Source: JAWKZG01 sp041396125
GTDB lineage: Bacteria; Pseudomonadota; Gammaproteobacteria; Competibacterales; Competibacteraceae
Direction: 5' to 3'
Assembly (NCBI GenBank): GCA_041396125.1
Contig: JAWKZG010000001.1
Location: 558,001-622,000 of the forward strand
DNA length: 64,000 nucleotides
The position numbers and the translations under genes were made by a program. Below, one piece after another: positions 36,993 through 47,228 of this stretch; position 1 is the stretch's first letter, and the number at the start of each line of letters is the position of its first letter. The notes under the pieces are model-generated. The model saw only the letters and a program-made list of their open reading frames with translations, made no database searches and was not told the DNA's origin.

Positions 36993-39144
36993 GCGGCGTC
37001 TTGCTTCGGGTCGATCAACTGGAAAAATTTGTAATGCTCGATAGCTTCCAGAATGCCCAGCGCATGTGGCGCATTGGCAAAATAGATGGACTCCATTACT
37101 TCCAGCTGCGCCAGCTCTTCATGGTGCCGGTTCGCCACCACTACCGCCAGTGGATTGCCGCGCATCATGTCCTCGTCGGCACCTGAGCCCCCTGCAACCA
37201 GAATATGCTCCAGCGCGATATCCCAGCGCTGCGCCACATGGCGCATGGCGATGCCCTTGGATGCCCGGATCGGGATAATATCCAGAAACTGACCGAATGA
37301 CAGGATAGTCGAGACGGATTGATCATGGCGACGTAGTAATGCGCCGATTTCCTCCATGGAGGGTGCCAACTCCGTATCGTAATAATAGGAAATCTTGAAG
37401 CGGCTTTGCTTGTTTTTATCCTGTAACAACAGTCCCGGTGTTTCGGCCAGTAATTCGCGGATCTGTTTTGGGGCCCACAGATGATCAATATGCCTGGCCC
37501 ATTCGCGGTCGAAGATCAGGTTTTTGGTGTAATAAATCTCGGTTCCCAGAGCTGTAATCAGAAAATCGGGGTATGGGATATTGTGCTTGCGAATGATCGC
37601 CAAAGCCGAATCACGGGTACGACCGGTGGCGATCCCGAAGCTGATGCGTCGGCGATGCTTTTGCAAGGTTGCGGCAAACGCGCTGAGTCCTTCAGGATGA
37701 CCTAACAGATTCTGATCGATATCGGAAATAATGGCACCGAGGTTATTGCGGCCGGCTTTTTGCGCCGGATCCCGGATCGGGGCAGGTGCCTGCCGGATAA
37801 TCAGCGGTTTGATATGCTCCAGGTAGCTCTGCGTGTGCGCTTGCCAGGAATAATGGTGTTTCACACCGCTCAAACCTTGCTCGGAAAATGTCTTCCATTG
37901 TTGCGGGGCTGTCATGATGTTCAGCAGTTTGGCGGCGATATCTTCGGTATCCAGCGGGTCGATCAGATAACCGTTCTGGCAGTTTCGTAAAATATCGACC
38001 GGACCGCCGTTCTCGGTGGCAACCAGAGGCAACCCGCTGGCTGCTGCTTCCAGCAAGGTCAGTCCAAACGGCTCGGTCAGCGCCGGGTTTACAAAAACGC
38101 CTTTGGAGGCTGTGGCGAGGCGGTAAATAGTGGGCACATCATCGGCGTCGTGATGCTTCGGGATAGCGACTTTGCCGTACAGATCATATTTGTCGATCAA
38201 CACCAGGATTTCTGTCAGCACCGCTTCCGGGCCGTCTCCCAGATCGCGGATATCCTCGCGATTACCCAGCACCAGCACCAGATTGGCGATGTCGCGCAGG
38301 CGCTCGGACTCGCCATAAGCTGTGACCAGTGATGCGATATTTTTACGCTCGTCGGCCCGTGACAGAGCCAGCACCATCGGTTTGTCAGGATCATTAAGAA
38401 ACCGGGCCAGCGCCTGGCGAAAGGGTGTTGCTGTTCATCGTCCGACGGCGGATGAAAGGCCTCCAGATCGGTGCCCGGTGGAATCACTGCCATGCGTTCG
38501 GGTGAATAGCAATCGTACAGTCCGTACTGATCTTCAATTTCATTGCTGGTGCTGGTGATCACCAGATTGGCCGTCGCGAGGGTCTCTTCTTCCGCCTCAA
38601 TGCGGCGTGAAATGTTATAGCGGGCTTCTATCTCGCTGGCGCTAAGGCCGTTGGCGAGCAGTTGTTTGCGTTTGTCCCGACCCAGTGAATGGCCGGTGTG
38701 AACCAGCGGGATACCGGTTTGATTGGCGATCCGGCAGCCGATATAGCCAGCGTCGGCGTAATGGGTATGAATCAGGTCGGGTAACCGGGGCTGCTGGTAC
38801 AGCCATTCGATTAAATTATCAGCGAAATTGTCCAGATGATCCCAGAGTTCTTCCTTGCGGATATAGTCATCCGGTCCGGCGGGTAAACGCACGATTTGCG
38901 CTTTCTCGCACAAGGGTTCAAGAGGTTCGCCATAATGCGGATCGACGTTGTTATCAATAATACGGCGGGTGAACAGGTCAACCCGTTCCACAGTTGGCCA
39001 GGCAGCTAATGCTTTGGCCAGATCAACTACATATTTGACCTGTCCCCCGGTGTCCGGGTCGCGGCCGAGTTCCTGTTTTTCACCTCTGATCAGACCATGG
39101 ATACTGATATGAGCAATATAAAGACGGGCTTGCGTATTCTGCAT
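36989..39144 (-). pseudogene. sps: Sucrose-phosphate synthase with C-terminal HAD domain, frameshifted
   Basis: About 718-residue bidomain enzyme. The N-terminal GT4 glycosyltransferase has RDPDTGGQVKYVVDLAKAL, HTHYADAGYIGCRIA, HTGHSLGRDKR and EPFGLTLLEAAASGLPLVAT. The C-terminal HAD domain has SDIDQNLLG and ATGRTRDSAL. It makes sucrose-6-phosphate from UDP-glucose and fructose-6-phosphate. The frame breaks near 38422: HPF is followed by nonsense. Adding one C (TTTCGCC to TTTCCGCC) restores HPFRQALARFLNDPDKPMVL. Its product is likely a compatible solute. Note that DQN rather than DxDxT in the HAD motif I weakens the case for phosphatase activity in this domain. Confidence 0.9.
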
Positions 39145-39477
39145 TTGACATTACACCTGCATGAATCGGCGTCTCGGCCTCATTTTTTCTATCCTGTAAA
39201 AGTCGCTCGTCCGAGACATCATGGCGACTCGCGCTCGGCCTGTTACGGGTACATGAGCGCTGCATATTTTCTCTAAAATACAACACTCTTTGAAGTGAAG
39301 GTAGTACAGGGCTTGGACTACGGGATGCCGACTACAGAACAGCGGGACACTGGCCGGTGGCACCGACATGAGCTGTTTATTCGCCAGGGCAGGACTATTT
39401 TTAATCCGCCGGGATTTGCCGGCTGACAATCGTGCAGTGAACGCAGGTTAACGAGCCTGCAAAAATAACCAGGCGGC
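39145..39477. other. Intergenic region upstream of the sucrose cluster
   Basis: About 330 bp between the sps start and the 56-residue gene's stop. It should contain the sps promoter on the minus strand. I see no gene, no strong terminator and no clear promoter consensus. Confidence 0.5.
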
Positions 39478-39648
39478 TTACTCTTCTTCGTCGGTATAGG
39501 GTGCTTTCCGGTGTTTATACAAGGTGGCCAAAGGCACCCAGACTTCCTGGAATAATAACTCTTCTTTCATATCATCCGTATCAACCGATTCGATAATATC
39601 AATCGCCCGTCGGTACAAAAAGGTTTCTTGCTCCAGCTTGCTTGCCAT
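39478..39648 (-). CDS. Small acidic protein, 56 residues
   Basis: ATG 39648 with a strong ribosome site (GAGGAG about 7 nt upstream) and TAA at 39478-39480. The product is soluble, begins MASKLEQETFLYRRAIDIIE and ends in a Glu/Asp tail (PYTDEEE). It contains two amphipathic-looking helices and no signal peptide. No family recognised. It is transcribed toward the sucrose cluster but 333 bp away from sps. Confidence 0.65.
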   Translation of the reverse strand: MASKLEQETFLYRRAIDIIESVDTDDMKEELLFQEVWVPLATLYKHRKAPYTDEEE

Positions 39649-39814
39649 CGAAATGCTCCTCTAGTCACTGTATTCTTGTACCATACTTGCGCGGTTAAGC
39701 ACAGTCGGGCCGAGTGCCAGAATTGGCTGATTACAGCAGTTCCAGTATACGCCTTTCGGCCAGTACAGCTGTTTAGCCGGCAAGATTTCGAGTGGCAGAT
39801 TAGCGAGGACCCGC

Positions 39815-40339
39815 ATGGCTGAAAAAATTGAATCTCAGGCAACTATTCCACCGGATACACTGACTCAGCAAATTGGTGTGCTGACTCGTCGCGAAGTCGA
39901 GGCGCGCATTCTCGCACCTGTCATCGAGGCCTTGAGTGCACGCTTTGACCGTGCTGAGGTGATTGAGGTCATCCGCGCTGCGGTCGTTGCCATCGCCCGC
40001 CAGCAAGGAGGCGAGCTGGCACAGGCGATGGGAGGCTGCGGCAGTCGGGAATTCATGCAGTCACTACAGTACTGGACCCAGGACGATGCCCTGCAAATTG
40101 AGGTGCTGGAGCAGACCGACGAGACGCTTCGTTTTGATGTGAAGCGCTGTCGCTATGCCGAAATGTATAAAGCGCTGGGTATCCCGGAACTGGGTGCGGT
40201 CTTTTCATGCAATCGGGATTTCGCACTGATTGACGGCTTTAACGCTAAAGCCAGGCTGACGCGTAATCAGACTATTATGCAGGGCGCTTCACACTGCGAT
40301 TTTCAGTATGAATTTCCGTCCTCAGAGCCTGCTGAATAG
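39815..40339 (+). CDS. ATC hydrolase-family protein
   Basis: 174-residue protein of the L-2-amino-thiazoline-4-carboxylic acid hydrolase family. The C-terminal half carries the family pattern FDVKRCRYAEMYKALGIPEL, GAVFSCNRDFALIDGFN and LTRNQTIMQGASHCDF, with conserved Cys and His residues. The GAGG 7 nt upstream supports ATG 39815. The named activity (opening of a thiazoline ring to give N-carbamoyl-cysteine) is known for one Pseudomonas enzyme; most members are untested, so the substrate here is open. Confidence 0.85.
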   Translation: MAEKIESQATIPPDTLTQQIGVLTRREVEARILAPVIEALSARFDRAEVIEVIRAAVVAIARQQGGELAQAMGGCGSREFMQSLQYWTQDDALQIEVLEQTDETLRFDVKRCRYAEMYKALGIPELGAVFSCNRDFALIDGFNAKARLTRNQTIMQGASHCDFQYEFPSSEPAE

Positions 40340-40465
40340 CCCATGCACAACAGGCTGCTGGATTAAGTACCGAATGACGCGAAAATCCTGCAGATAATTG
40401 CAGGTTGGGTCTGCGCCTGTGCTCCGTTAAACTGGCGCCCCTGATCAGCAACCTTCGTGTGCCCC

Positions 40466-41956
40466 ATGCCAACCGATAATATTGCGGCGATCGACCTTGG
40501 CTCCAACAGCTTTCATATGATTATCACACGGGTGGTAGACGGTCATCTGCAAGTGCTGGACCGGATGAAAGAAATGGTCCAGCTTGCCGCCGGGCTGGAC
40601 GAAGAGCAGCGGCTGAGCCGGGAAGCCCGCGAGCGCGCCCTGGATTGTCTGGCCCGCTTCGGTCAGCGCTTGCGCCAGATCCCGACCAGCCAGATTCGTG
40701 TTGTGGGCACTAATACTCTGCGCCAGGCCCGCAACAGTCGAGGTTTCCTGGCCAAGGCCGAGGCTTTGCTGGGATGTCCGGTCGAGGTTATCAGCGGAAT
40801 CGAGGAAGCGCGTCTGATCTATCTGGGAGTAGCGCATAGCACTGCCGCGGTAGAGGGTCGACGATTGGTCATCGACATCGGCGGCGGCAGCACTGAACTC
40901 ATTGCCGGTGAAGGCTTTGATCCGCTGCACCTGGAAAGTCTGTATATGGGCTGCGTCAGTATGACCAGGCGTTATTTCGACAGCGATCGCATCACTCAGA
41001 CTACGATGGAACAGGCGATACTGGCGGCCCGACTGGAACTGGAGCCGGTGCAGTCGGTGTATGAGCAGCTGGGCTGGGAAGTTACGACCGGGGCTTCCGG
41101 CACGATCCGGTCCATCCGCGATATCGTGCAACAGGAAAACTGGAGCCGGGACGGTATCAGTCGGGACGCCATGCTGCAGTTGCGCGACGCGCTGATCAAC
41201 ACCAGCCGGCTGGATGCGCTAGCCAGCCGCTGGGATCTCAGCCCCGAGCGCGCTGCAGTGCTGCCAGGCGGTTTCGCGATACTGCAAGGCCTGTTTGAGG
41301 GCTTGAACCTGCAGTTGATGCAGGTTTCTGACGGCGCTCTGCGCGAAGGCGTAGTGTACGATTTGCTCGGGCGTATCCGGCACGAAGATGTGCGCGAACG
41401 CACGATTGCCATGCTGACCCGACGCTATGCCATCGATGCCGCTCAGGCGCGCCGGGTGCAGGAAACCGCACAGACCTTATTCGAGCAGGTGCGCAGCGCC
41501 TGGGAGCTGGACGAACAGCGCTTCCAGCAGGTGTTGAACTGGGCTGCCGGTTTGCATGAACTGGGGCTGGGCATTGCCCACAGCCAGTACCATAAACATG
41601 GCGGTTATGTGTTGCGTTATGCTGATCTGCCCGGTTTTTCCCGCAGTGAGCAGCAGCTAATCGCGGTACTGGTGCGCGGTCACCGGCGCAAGTTTCCAGT
41701 GGACGCATTCAAGGATTTGCCTAAACGCCTGATCGAACCCACCCGGCGCCTGTGCGTGCTGCTGCGTCTGGCGGTTATTTTGCACCGTGGTCACCGACGC
41801 CAGCATTTGCCGGCTATTCAGGCTCAGGCCCGCAAAGGTAAACTCGAGCTAGGTTTTCCGGACGGCTGGCTGGACGAGCATCCGCTGACCCGGGCCGACC
41901 TGCTGGCCGAAGCGCAGCTTTTGAAAAAAGTAGATTTCAAGCTAAGTTTTTCATAA
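40466..41956 (+). CDS. ppx: Exopolyphosphatase / guanosine pentaphosphatase (Ppx/GppA)
   Basis: 496-residue ASKHA-fold phosphatase. The N-terminal phosphate loops are AAIDLGSNSFHMIITRV and VIDIGGGSTELIAG, and the C-terminal half is an HD-like helical domain (LHELGLGIAHSQYHKHGGYV). ATG 40466 (MPTDN) is preferred to the GTG at 40457. It releases phosphate from polyphosphate or converts pppGpp to ppGpp; the sequence alone does not decide between them. It converges on and overlaps the lctP gene by 6 nt. Confidence 0.93.
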   Translation: MPTDNIAAIDLGSNSFHMIITRVVDGHLQVLDRMKEMVQLAAGLDEEQRLSREARERALDCLARFGQRLRQIPTSQIRVVGTNTLRQARNSRGFLAKAEALLGCPVEVISGIEEARLIYLGVAHSTAAVEGRRLVIDIGGGSTELIAGEGFDPLHLESLYMGCVSMTRRYFDSDRITQTTMEQAILAARLELEPVQSVYEQLGWEVTTGASGTIRSIRDIVQQENWSRDGISRDAMLQLRDALINTSRLDALASRWDLSPERAAVLPGGFAILQGLFEGLNLQLMQVSDGALREGVVYDLLGRIRHEDVRERTIAMLTRRYAIDAAQARRVQETAQTLFEQVRSAWELDEQRFQQVLNWAAGLHELGLGIAHSQYHKHGGYVLRYADLPGFSRSEQQLIAVLVRGHRRKFPVDAFKDLPKRLIEPTRRLCVLLRLAVILHRGHRRQHLPAIQAQARKGKLELGFPDGWLDEHPLTRADLLAEAQLLKKVDFKLSFS

Positions 41957-43405
41957 GGCTATAAGCCATAACAGCAACATCATCGACAACACGCCCAGCA
42001 GTGCAACCGGTGCGATAGCGCGTAACAGCTCGTGCTCGCGTACCTCCTGGCCAATCAGCAGTTGCGCCAGGGCCAGACGTCCCGGCGACATCATGCAGGC
42101 TATCGAGGCAGCGGCGTTTTGCGCTGCTGCGGTATAGTTCAGATCAAATTGCGCCAACGCGGTCAGATGCACCTGAAACCCCATGAAAATCGCATTCGAG
42201 CCTGCGTTACTGGCGGTTAAAAAGCCGCCGAGAGCCCCGACCAGTGGCATCAGCAGGGGCAGTGACCACTGCGGTGCAAGCGCTGCGCTTTGGGTGAGTG
42301 ATTCGGTCATGCCGGCCAGCGACATCACCTGACCCGAGGCGATAAAACCGGCTACAGCGAGCACCGCTTTTACCCACTGACTGCTGGCCGAGCGACTGAT
42401 CTGCAGGATTTGCGGATACGGCAAGCGGAATACCAGCATCCCCACAACAGCAGCCACTAACAACCAGAAACCGGCGTGATACACCGGTGCCAGCTGAAAA
42501 ATACCATCAGCACTCGTGATGGTATAGCGTTTTAAAGCATCCCCCAATGGCGTGACCAGGCGTGTCAGTGCCAGACCGATTACCAGTACCGCGAGCGGCG
42601 TCAGGACCCGCAGCGAGTCTTGTTGTGTTGCGTGTATTGTGGTTGAGCCTGTACGGCGCAAGGCCAGTACCAGCACAATAACCGTCAGCCCGCCGACGCA
42701 ACCGGCCAACTCGGTTGCGCCAGCCAGCGAACACAGCGCTATGCCACTCATCAAGGCCAGCGCCAGGCTTGCCACCTGAGCAATACTTAGCCACAGGCTT
42801 TGCTTTACCTGCGCGATCCACAATGCAGCCGCACCGCATAACACCAGTGAGGGTATCGAAAGCAGCAAGGCATGCAGACTGGCATCTGTCAGCGACAATC
42901 CAGCCAGTTGAGCGCCGAGCGTCGTACCGACTGCTAACGCGCCCCAGGGCACGGCGCACTGGCCCAACAGCGCCAGTAGGCCCGCCCGCAAGGGGCTGTA
43001 ACCAAGACTGAGAAACAGCGGTGCGGTGACGATAATCCCCACCCCGAAACCGGTTGCCGATTCAAAAAACACCCCGAGCCCATAGACCAGCAGCAGTATG
43101 CGAAGGCCCGGATTCGGTGCGGCTGCGGCGGTCATGCGAGCAATCGCATCGAGTGCGCCACCGGCGCGCAATACCCAGTACAGGAAAACACCGCCCAACA
43201 GGATATAGGCAATCGGCGCGGTAATCGCGACAGCCAGCCAAAGCGCTTGCCAGCTGCTGGCGAAGTCAAACCCCGTGGCACTAAACCAGCCGAGCGCCAG
43301 TGCGCTGGCCAGCAAGGCAAGACCTGCTGTCAGCGCGCTTTGACGGGCTATAACAATCAAAACAATAGCAATAATCAGTGGCAGTGCCGCGAGCAGGGGG
43401 TTCAA
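41951..43405 (-). CDS. L-lactate permease (LctP family)
   Basis: 484-residue membrane protein with about 12-13 helices. Family stretches include FESATGFGVGIIVTAPLFLSLGYSPLRAGL and FLTASNAGSNAIFMGFQVHLTALAQ. It imports lactate or glycolate by proton symport. It is a single gene with its own upstream region (43406-43660), next to the TPP riboswitch of the opposite-strand thi operon. No lactate dehydrogenase is nearby. Confidence 0.9.
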   Translation of the reverse strand: MNPLLAALPLIIAIVLIVIARQSALTAGLALLASALALGWFSATGFDFASSWQALWLAVAITAPIAYILLGGVFLYWVLRAGGALDAIARMTAAAAPNPGLRILLLVYGLGVFFESATGFGVGIIVTAPLFLSLGYSPLRAGLLALLGQCAVPWGALAVGTTLGAQLAGLSLTDASLHALLLSIPSLVLCGAAALWIAQVKQSLWLSIAQVASLALALMSGIALCSLAGATELAGCVGGLTVIVLVLALRRTGSTTIHATQQDSLRVLTPLAVLVIGLALTRLVTPLGDALKRYTITSADGIFQLAPVYHAGFWLLVAAVVGMLVFRLPYPQILQISRSASSQWVKAVLAVAGFIASGQVMSLAGMTESLTQSAALAPQWSLPLLMPLVGALGGFLTASNAGSNAIFMGFQVHLTALAQFDLNYTAAAQNAAASIACMMSPGRLALAQLLIGQEVREHELLRAIAPVALLGVLSMMLLLWLIAL

Positions 43406-43660
43406 AGCATGTCTCTTGGGTGGTGGTAAAAGGGTTTGTAGAATAGGCCAGTTAAGCGAAAAGGCCTAGTTGCAGCGTCTGCTTTTGGTACTTCCCGGTG
43501 GTCAAAAGACCTCTGTTGGACCATGCAAAATATTTAGTTTGTGGTATGGCGGGTGCCGGATGGCCTGATCAGCTTGACCATGTGATCAAGCGCGATAGGT
43601 TTGTTGCTGCGCTTCGGCGTTGCGCCAGAGCGACCCAGGTCTTATAGTTAGTTCATCACT

Positions 43661-43752
43661 CAACGGGGTGCCCCGGGTTAATTTGGGGCTGAGAGGAGCA
43701 TTGCGCCAACCCGCTGAACCTGATCCGGATAATACCGGCGGAGGGAGCGAGT
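43661..43752 (+). promoter_or_regulatory. TPP riboswitch (THI box)
   Basis: Contains the conserved TPP-aptamer blocks in order: CAACGGGGTGCC, GGGGCTGAGAGG, ACCCGCTGAACCTGATCCGG and ATAATACCGGCGGAGGGA. It lies about 110 nt upstream of thiB and in the same direction, so thiamine diphosphate should turn off thiBPQ. The sequence between it and thiB (43753-43862) contains pyrimidine-rich segments; an expression platform working on translation or termination is likely but was not resolved. Confidence 0.95.
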
Positions 43753-43862
43753 GAGGAACAGAACCTATCCCCACCTTCTCCACTCCTCCGGCCCTGGTGC
43801 GTTTGCTGCAATATCGTTTTGCAGCGGTATCTACTGTTAACTGCAAGATGGAGAATGCCACG

Positions 43863-44846
43863 ATGCGTGTGTTTGCCTTAGTGTCAGGATGGCTGCTGGC
43901 CGGACTGGTTTGGGCGCAACCAGTCCTGACCGTTTATACCTATAACTCGTTTACGGCTGACTGGGGGCCAGGCCCCGCAATAGAACAGGCTTTCGAAGCC
44001 GAATGTAACTGCGACCTGAAGTTCATCGGGCTGGAAGACGGCGTGGCACTGCTGAGCCGGATCAGGCTGGAAGGTGCCAATAGCAAGGCCGATATTGTGC
44101 TCGGGCTGGACAATAATCTGCTGGCCGATGCTGCCGCCAGCGGTCTGTTCGCCCCGCATGAGCTGGATTTGAGCGGACTGCAATTACCGGTGGACTGGGC
44201 CGATCCGACCTTTGTCCCCTTCGATTACGGCTATTTTGCGTTTGTCTATAAACCGTCGGTATTATCCGAGCCGCCACAAAGTCTGGCCGAGCTGCTGGCC
44301 AGTCCGGCAGAGCAAAAAATTCTGATTCAGGACCCGCGCACCAGCACGCCCGGTCTGGGTCTGCTGTTGTGGCTGCAAGCCGTTTACGGTGAGCAGGCAC
44401 AACAGGCCTGGCAACAGCTGAGACCGCATGTGCTAACGGTGAGCAAGGGCTGGAGTGAAGCGTACGGTCTGTTTCTCAAAGGCGAGGCCCCGCTGGTGCT
44501 GAGCTATACCACGTCGCCGGCGTATCACCGTATTGCTGAAGACGATCAGGATTATGCCGCTGCTCGCTTCAGTGAAGGACATTATCTGCAAATTGAAGTG
44601 GCCGGCCGGCTGCAGACAGCGCCGCAGCCGGAACTGGCCCGGCAGTTTCTGCAATTCATGATCGGGCCTGGTTTCCAGGACAAAATTGCCACTGGCAACT
44701 GGATGTATCCGGTCATTGATGTGCCCTTGCCGGAAGGCTTTGACACCCCGCCAAGTGCTGCCGAAACTTTGTTGTTGCCAGCAGCAGATATAAAAACCAG
44801 ACGCAAGCAATGGGTTAATGACTGGCTTGAGGTTATGAGCCAGTAG
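43863..44846 (+). CDS. thiB: Thiamine ABC transporter substrate-binding protein
   Basis: 327-residue periplasmic protein (signal peptide MRVFALVSGWLLAGLVWAQP). It begins VLTVYTYNSFTADWGPGPAI and has ADIVLGLDNNLLADA, both typical of ThiB. GGAG lies about 9 nt before ATG 43863; longer starts add a non-signal tail. It is first in the thiBPQ operon under the TPP riboswitch and captures thiamine, its phosphates, or both. Confidence 0.94.
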   Translation: MRVFALVSGWLLAGLVWAQPVLTVYTYNSFTADWGPGPAIEQAFEAECNCDLKFIGLEDGVALLSRIRLEGANSKADIVLGLDNNLLADAAASGLFAPHELDLSGLQLPVDWADPTFVPFDYGYFAFVYKPSVLSEPPQSLAELLASPAEQKILIQDPRTSTPGLGLLLWLQAVYGEQAQQAWQQLRPHVLTVSKGWSEAYGLFLKGEAPLVLSYTTSPAYHRIAEDDQDYAAARFSEGHYLQIEVAGRLQTAPQPELARQFLQFMIGPGFQDKIATGNWMYPVIDVPLPEGFDTPPSAAETLLLPAADIKTRRKQWVNDWLEVMSQ

Positions 44847-44847
44847 C

Positions 44848-46464
44848 GTGTCCAATAACGCCCTCCTGAACGGTGTAATGCCAGGTCTGTTGCCCGGTGC
44901 ACTGGCGTTGCTGCTGATTGCGATGCTGTTTGGCAGCGCTGTCGCAGCCTTGCTGCGGGATGCTTCGGCGCTCGATGTGCTGGCCCTGGTGCAGGAGCCG
45001 TATCTGCGTCGGGTGCTGCTGTTCACCGTCTGGCAAGCCACCCTGTCTACCTTGCTGAGTGTAGGACTTGGGCTGATGGTAGCGCGGGCACTGGCGCGGC
45101 GGCGTTTTGCCGGACGGCAAGTGCTGATCCGGCTGTTGGGGCTGCCGATGGTAACGCCGGCTATTGTGGCTGTGTTCGGCATTGTTGAAGTCTTTGGTCA
45201 GCAGGGTTGGCTGAGCAGTCTGGCGCGGGCGCTGGGCTGGACAACCTGGCCGTCTCTGTACGGGCTGGGAGGCATTCTGCTGGCGCATGTGTTTTTTAAT
45301 TTACCGCTGGCGGTACGTCTGCTGCTGCCCTTATGGCAGACCATACCGGGCGAATCCTGGCGCATCGCCAGTCAGCTGGGCATGCGATCCGGCGCGATCT
45401 GGCGATTGCTGGAATGGCCTTTATTACGACAAGCTCTGCCCGGCGTGGCCGGATTGGTTTTTATGCTGTGTTTCACCAGTTTTGCGGTGGTGCTTACTTT
45501 GGGGGGTGGACCGGCTGCGACAACCCTGGAGGTTGCTATTTACCAAGCGCTACGTTTCGATTTTGAGCCGTCCCGCGCAGCCTTGCTGGCGCTACTGCAA
45601 ATGACGATCTGTGCGACGCTGGCGCTAAGCCTGCAACGCATCTCGCAAGTGCAAACGGTTGAGGCTGGTACCGGTATTCAGCAGCTCCGGCCAGATAATG
45701 CCAGCTGGTGGGGCCGCTGTCTGGATGCGTTGCTGATCGGCGTTTGTGCGGCCGGCTTGCTGCTGCCACTGGCGGCCGTGTTGTGGAGTGGTCTGACCGG
45801 GCCATGGGCCAGGGTATTGGCCGACCCCGGTTTATGGTGGGCAAGCGGTCGTAGTCTATGGGTGGCTTTAAGTGCGTCAAGCCTGGCGGTTGCACTCGCC
45901 TGGGCGCTGGCGCTGACCGGCTGCGAACTGCGCTTGCGACGGCACCGTCCGCGCTGGGCTGATCTGCTCGAATTCAGCGGTTCGCTGGCACTGGCAGTAC
46001 CGGCACTGGTACTCGGTACCGGATTGTTTATTTTATTGCAGCCGCATATCGATGTGCTGGCGGCGGGCCTGTGGCTGGTCGTGTTAGTACAGGCTTTACT
46101 GGCGCTGCCGTTCGCACTGCGTTTGCTGGCACCGCCTCTGCTGCAAAGTGCGCAGCGCTATGACCGCTTGTGCGCGAGTCTGGACATACGGGGCTGGCAA
46201 CGCTGGCGCTGGGTGGAATGGCCGCAGCTGCGGCGGGCGCTGGGACTGGCACTGGCGCTGGGTGCGGCGCTGGCCATCGGCGATCTGGGCGCAATTGCCC
46301 TGTTCGGAGTGGAGCAGACCAAGACCTTGCCGCTATTACTGTATCAGCGTTTGGCCAGTTACCAGATGGAGGCGGCCGGGGTAACGGCTTTGCTGTTGTT
46401 GCTGCTGGCGTTGCTGTTATTCGCTGGGCTGGAAAAAGTCATCGGTGGGACGTCGCATGACTGA
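44848..46464 (+). CDS. thiP: Thiamine ABC transporter permease
   Basis: 538-residue permease made of two homologous halves of about six helices each, with coupling loops GESWRIASQLGMRSGAIWRL and CASLDIRGWQRWRWVEWPQL. The start is GTG 44848, one base after the thiB stop. It overlaps thiQ by 8 nt. The duplicated layout is standard for ThiP. Confidence 0.94.
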   Translation: MSNNALLNGVMPGLLPGALALLLIAMLFGSAVAALLRDASALDVLALVQEPYLRRVLLFTVWQATLSTLLSVGLGLMVARALARRRFAGRQVLIRLLGLPMVTPAIVAVFGIVEVFGQQGWLSSLARALGWTTWPSLYGLGGILLAHVFFNLPLAVRLLLPLWQTIPGESWRIASQLGMRSGAIWRLLEWPLLRQALPGVAGLVFMLCFTSFAVVLTLGGGPAATTLEVAIYQALRFDFEPSRAALLALLQMTICATLALSLQRISQVQTVEAGTGIQQLRPDNASWWGRCLDALLIGVCAAGLLLPLAAVLWSGLTGPWARVLADPGLWWASGRSLWVALSASSLAVALAWALALTGCELRLRRHRPRWADLLEFSGSLALAVPALVLGTGLFILLQPHIDVLAAGLWLVVLVQALLALPFALRLLAPPLLQSAQRYDRLCASLDIRGWQRWRWVEWPQLRRALGLALALGAALAIGDLGAIALFGVEQTKTLPLLLYQRLASYQMEAAGVTALLLLLLALLLFAGLEKVIGGTSHD

Positions 46465-47167
46465 CATGTTGCGGGTGGAGCAGCTGCGCTTTCAGTACGA
46501 GGACATGCTGCTGGAATTCGATCTGCAGCTGGCAGCAGGAGATTGTCTGGCACTGATCGGTCCCAGTGGTGCTGGTAAAACCACGCTGCTCAATCTGATC
46601 GCCGGCTTTGTCCCGCCACTGAGCGGGCGCATTCTGATCGAAGGGCGGGATGTAACCACTCTCAGCCCGGCTCAGCGACCTGTGACCACCGTGTTTCAGG
46701 AGCATAATTTATTCGCTCATCTGGATGTGCAGAGCAATATCGGCCTGGGCATTGATCCCGGTTTACGGTTGCAGCGCGCTGATCAAGCGCGCATTGCGGC
46801 TGCACTGGCGCAGGTCGGGCTGACGGGTATGGAACGCCGGTTGCCGGGGCAGCTGTCGGGCGGACAGCGACAGCGGGTGGCACTGGCGCGTGCTTTGGTA
46901 CGCCGTCGTCCCCTGCTGTTACTGGATGAGCCATTTGCCGCTTTGGGGCCTGCACTGCGCCGTGAAATGCTGACGCTGGTCGCACGTTTGCAGGCGGAGC
47001 AAGGGTTGACCGTAGTGCTGGTCAGTCATCATCCCGACGATGCCCGCTGGCTGGCGCAGCAGGTGGCTTTTGTCTGGAACGGTAAAATTTTGCTGGCCGG
47101 CTCGGTCAGTACCGTATTCGATCAGCCCGGCCCGCCGGAACTGCGGGATTATCTGGGCGCGCAATGA
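46457..47167 (+). CDS. thiQ: Thiamine ABC transporter ATPase
   Basis: 236-residue ATPase with Walker A GPSGAGKTT, signature LSGGQRQRVALARAL and Walker B LLLLDEPFAALG, all intact. It lacks the extra C-terminal domain of sugar-type ATPases, as expected for ThiQ. ATG 46457 overlaps thiP; a GTG at 46445 is possible. Confidence 0.94.
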   Translation: MTDMLRVEQLRFQYEDMLLEFDLQLAAGDCLALIGPSGAGKTTLLNLIAGFVPPLSGRILIEGRDVTTLSPAQRPVTTVFQEHNLFAHLDVQSNIGLGIDPGLRLQRADQARIAAALAQVGLTGMERRLPGQLSGGQRQRVALARALVRRRPLLLLDEPFAALGPALRREMLTLVARLQAEQGLTVVLVSHHPDDARWLAQQVAFVWNGKILLAGSVSTVFDQPGPPELRDYLGAQ

Positions 47168-47228
47168 GCGTATCCGGGCCATTCGCCTGCTGCAGAATCC
47201 TGCAAAATAGAGTGTCAGCGAACCACGC

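Noticed and set aside
43863..45290. Long minus-strand open frames across thiB and thiP
   Set aside because: They are antisense to an intact, riboswitch-controlled thi operon and show repetitive Arg/Pro/Ser-rich translations typical of shadows.
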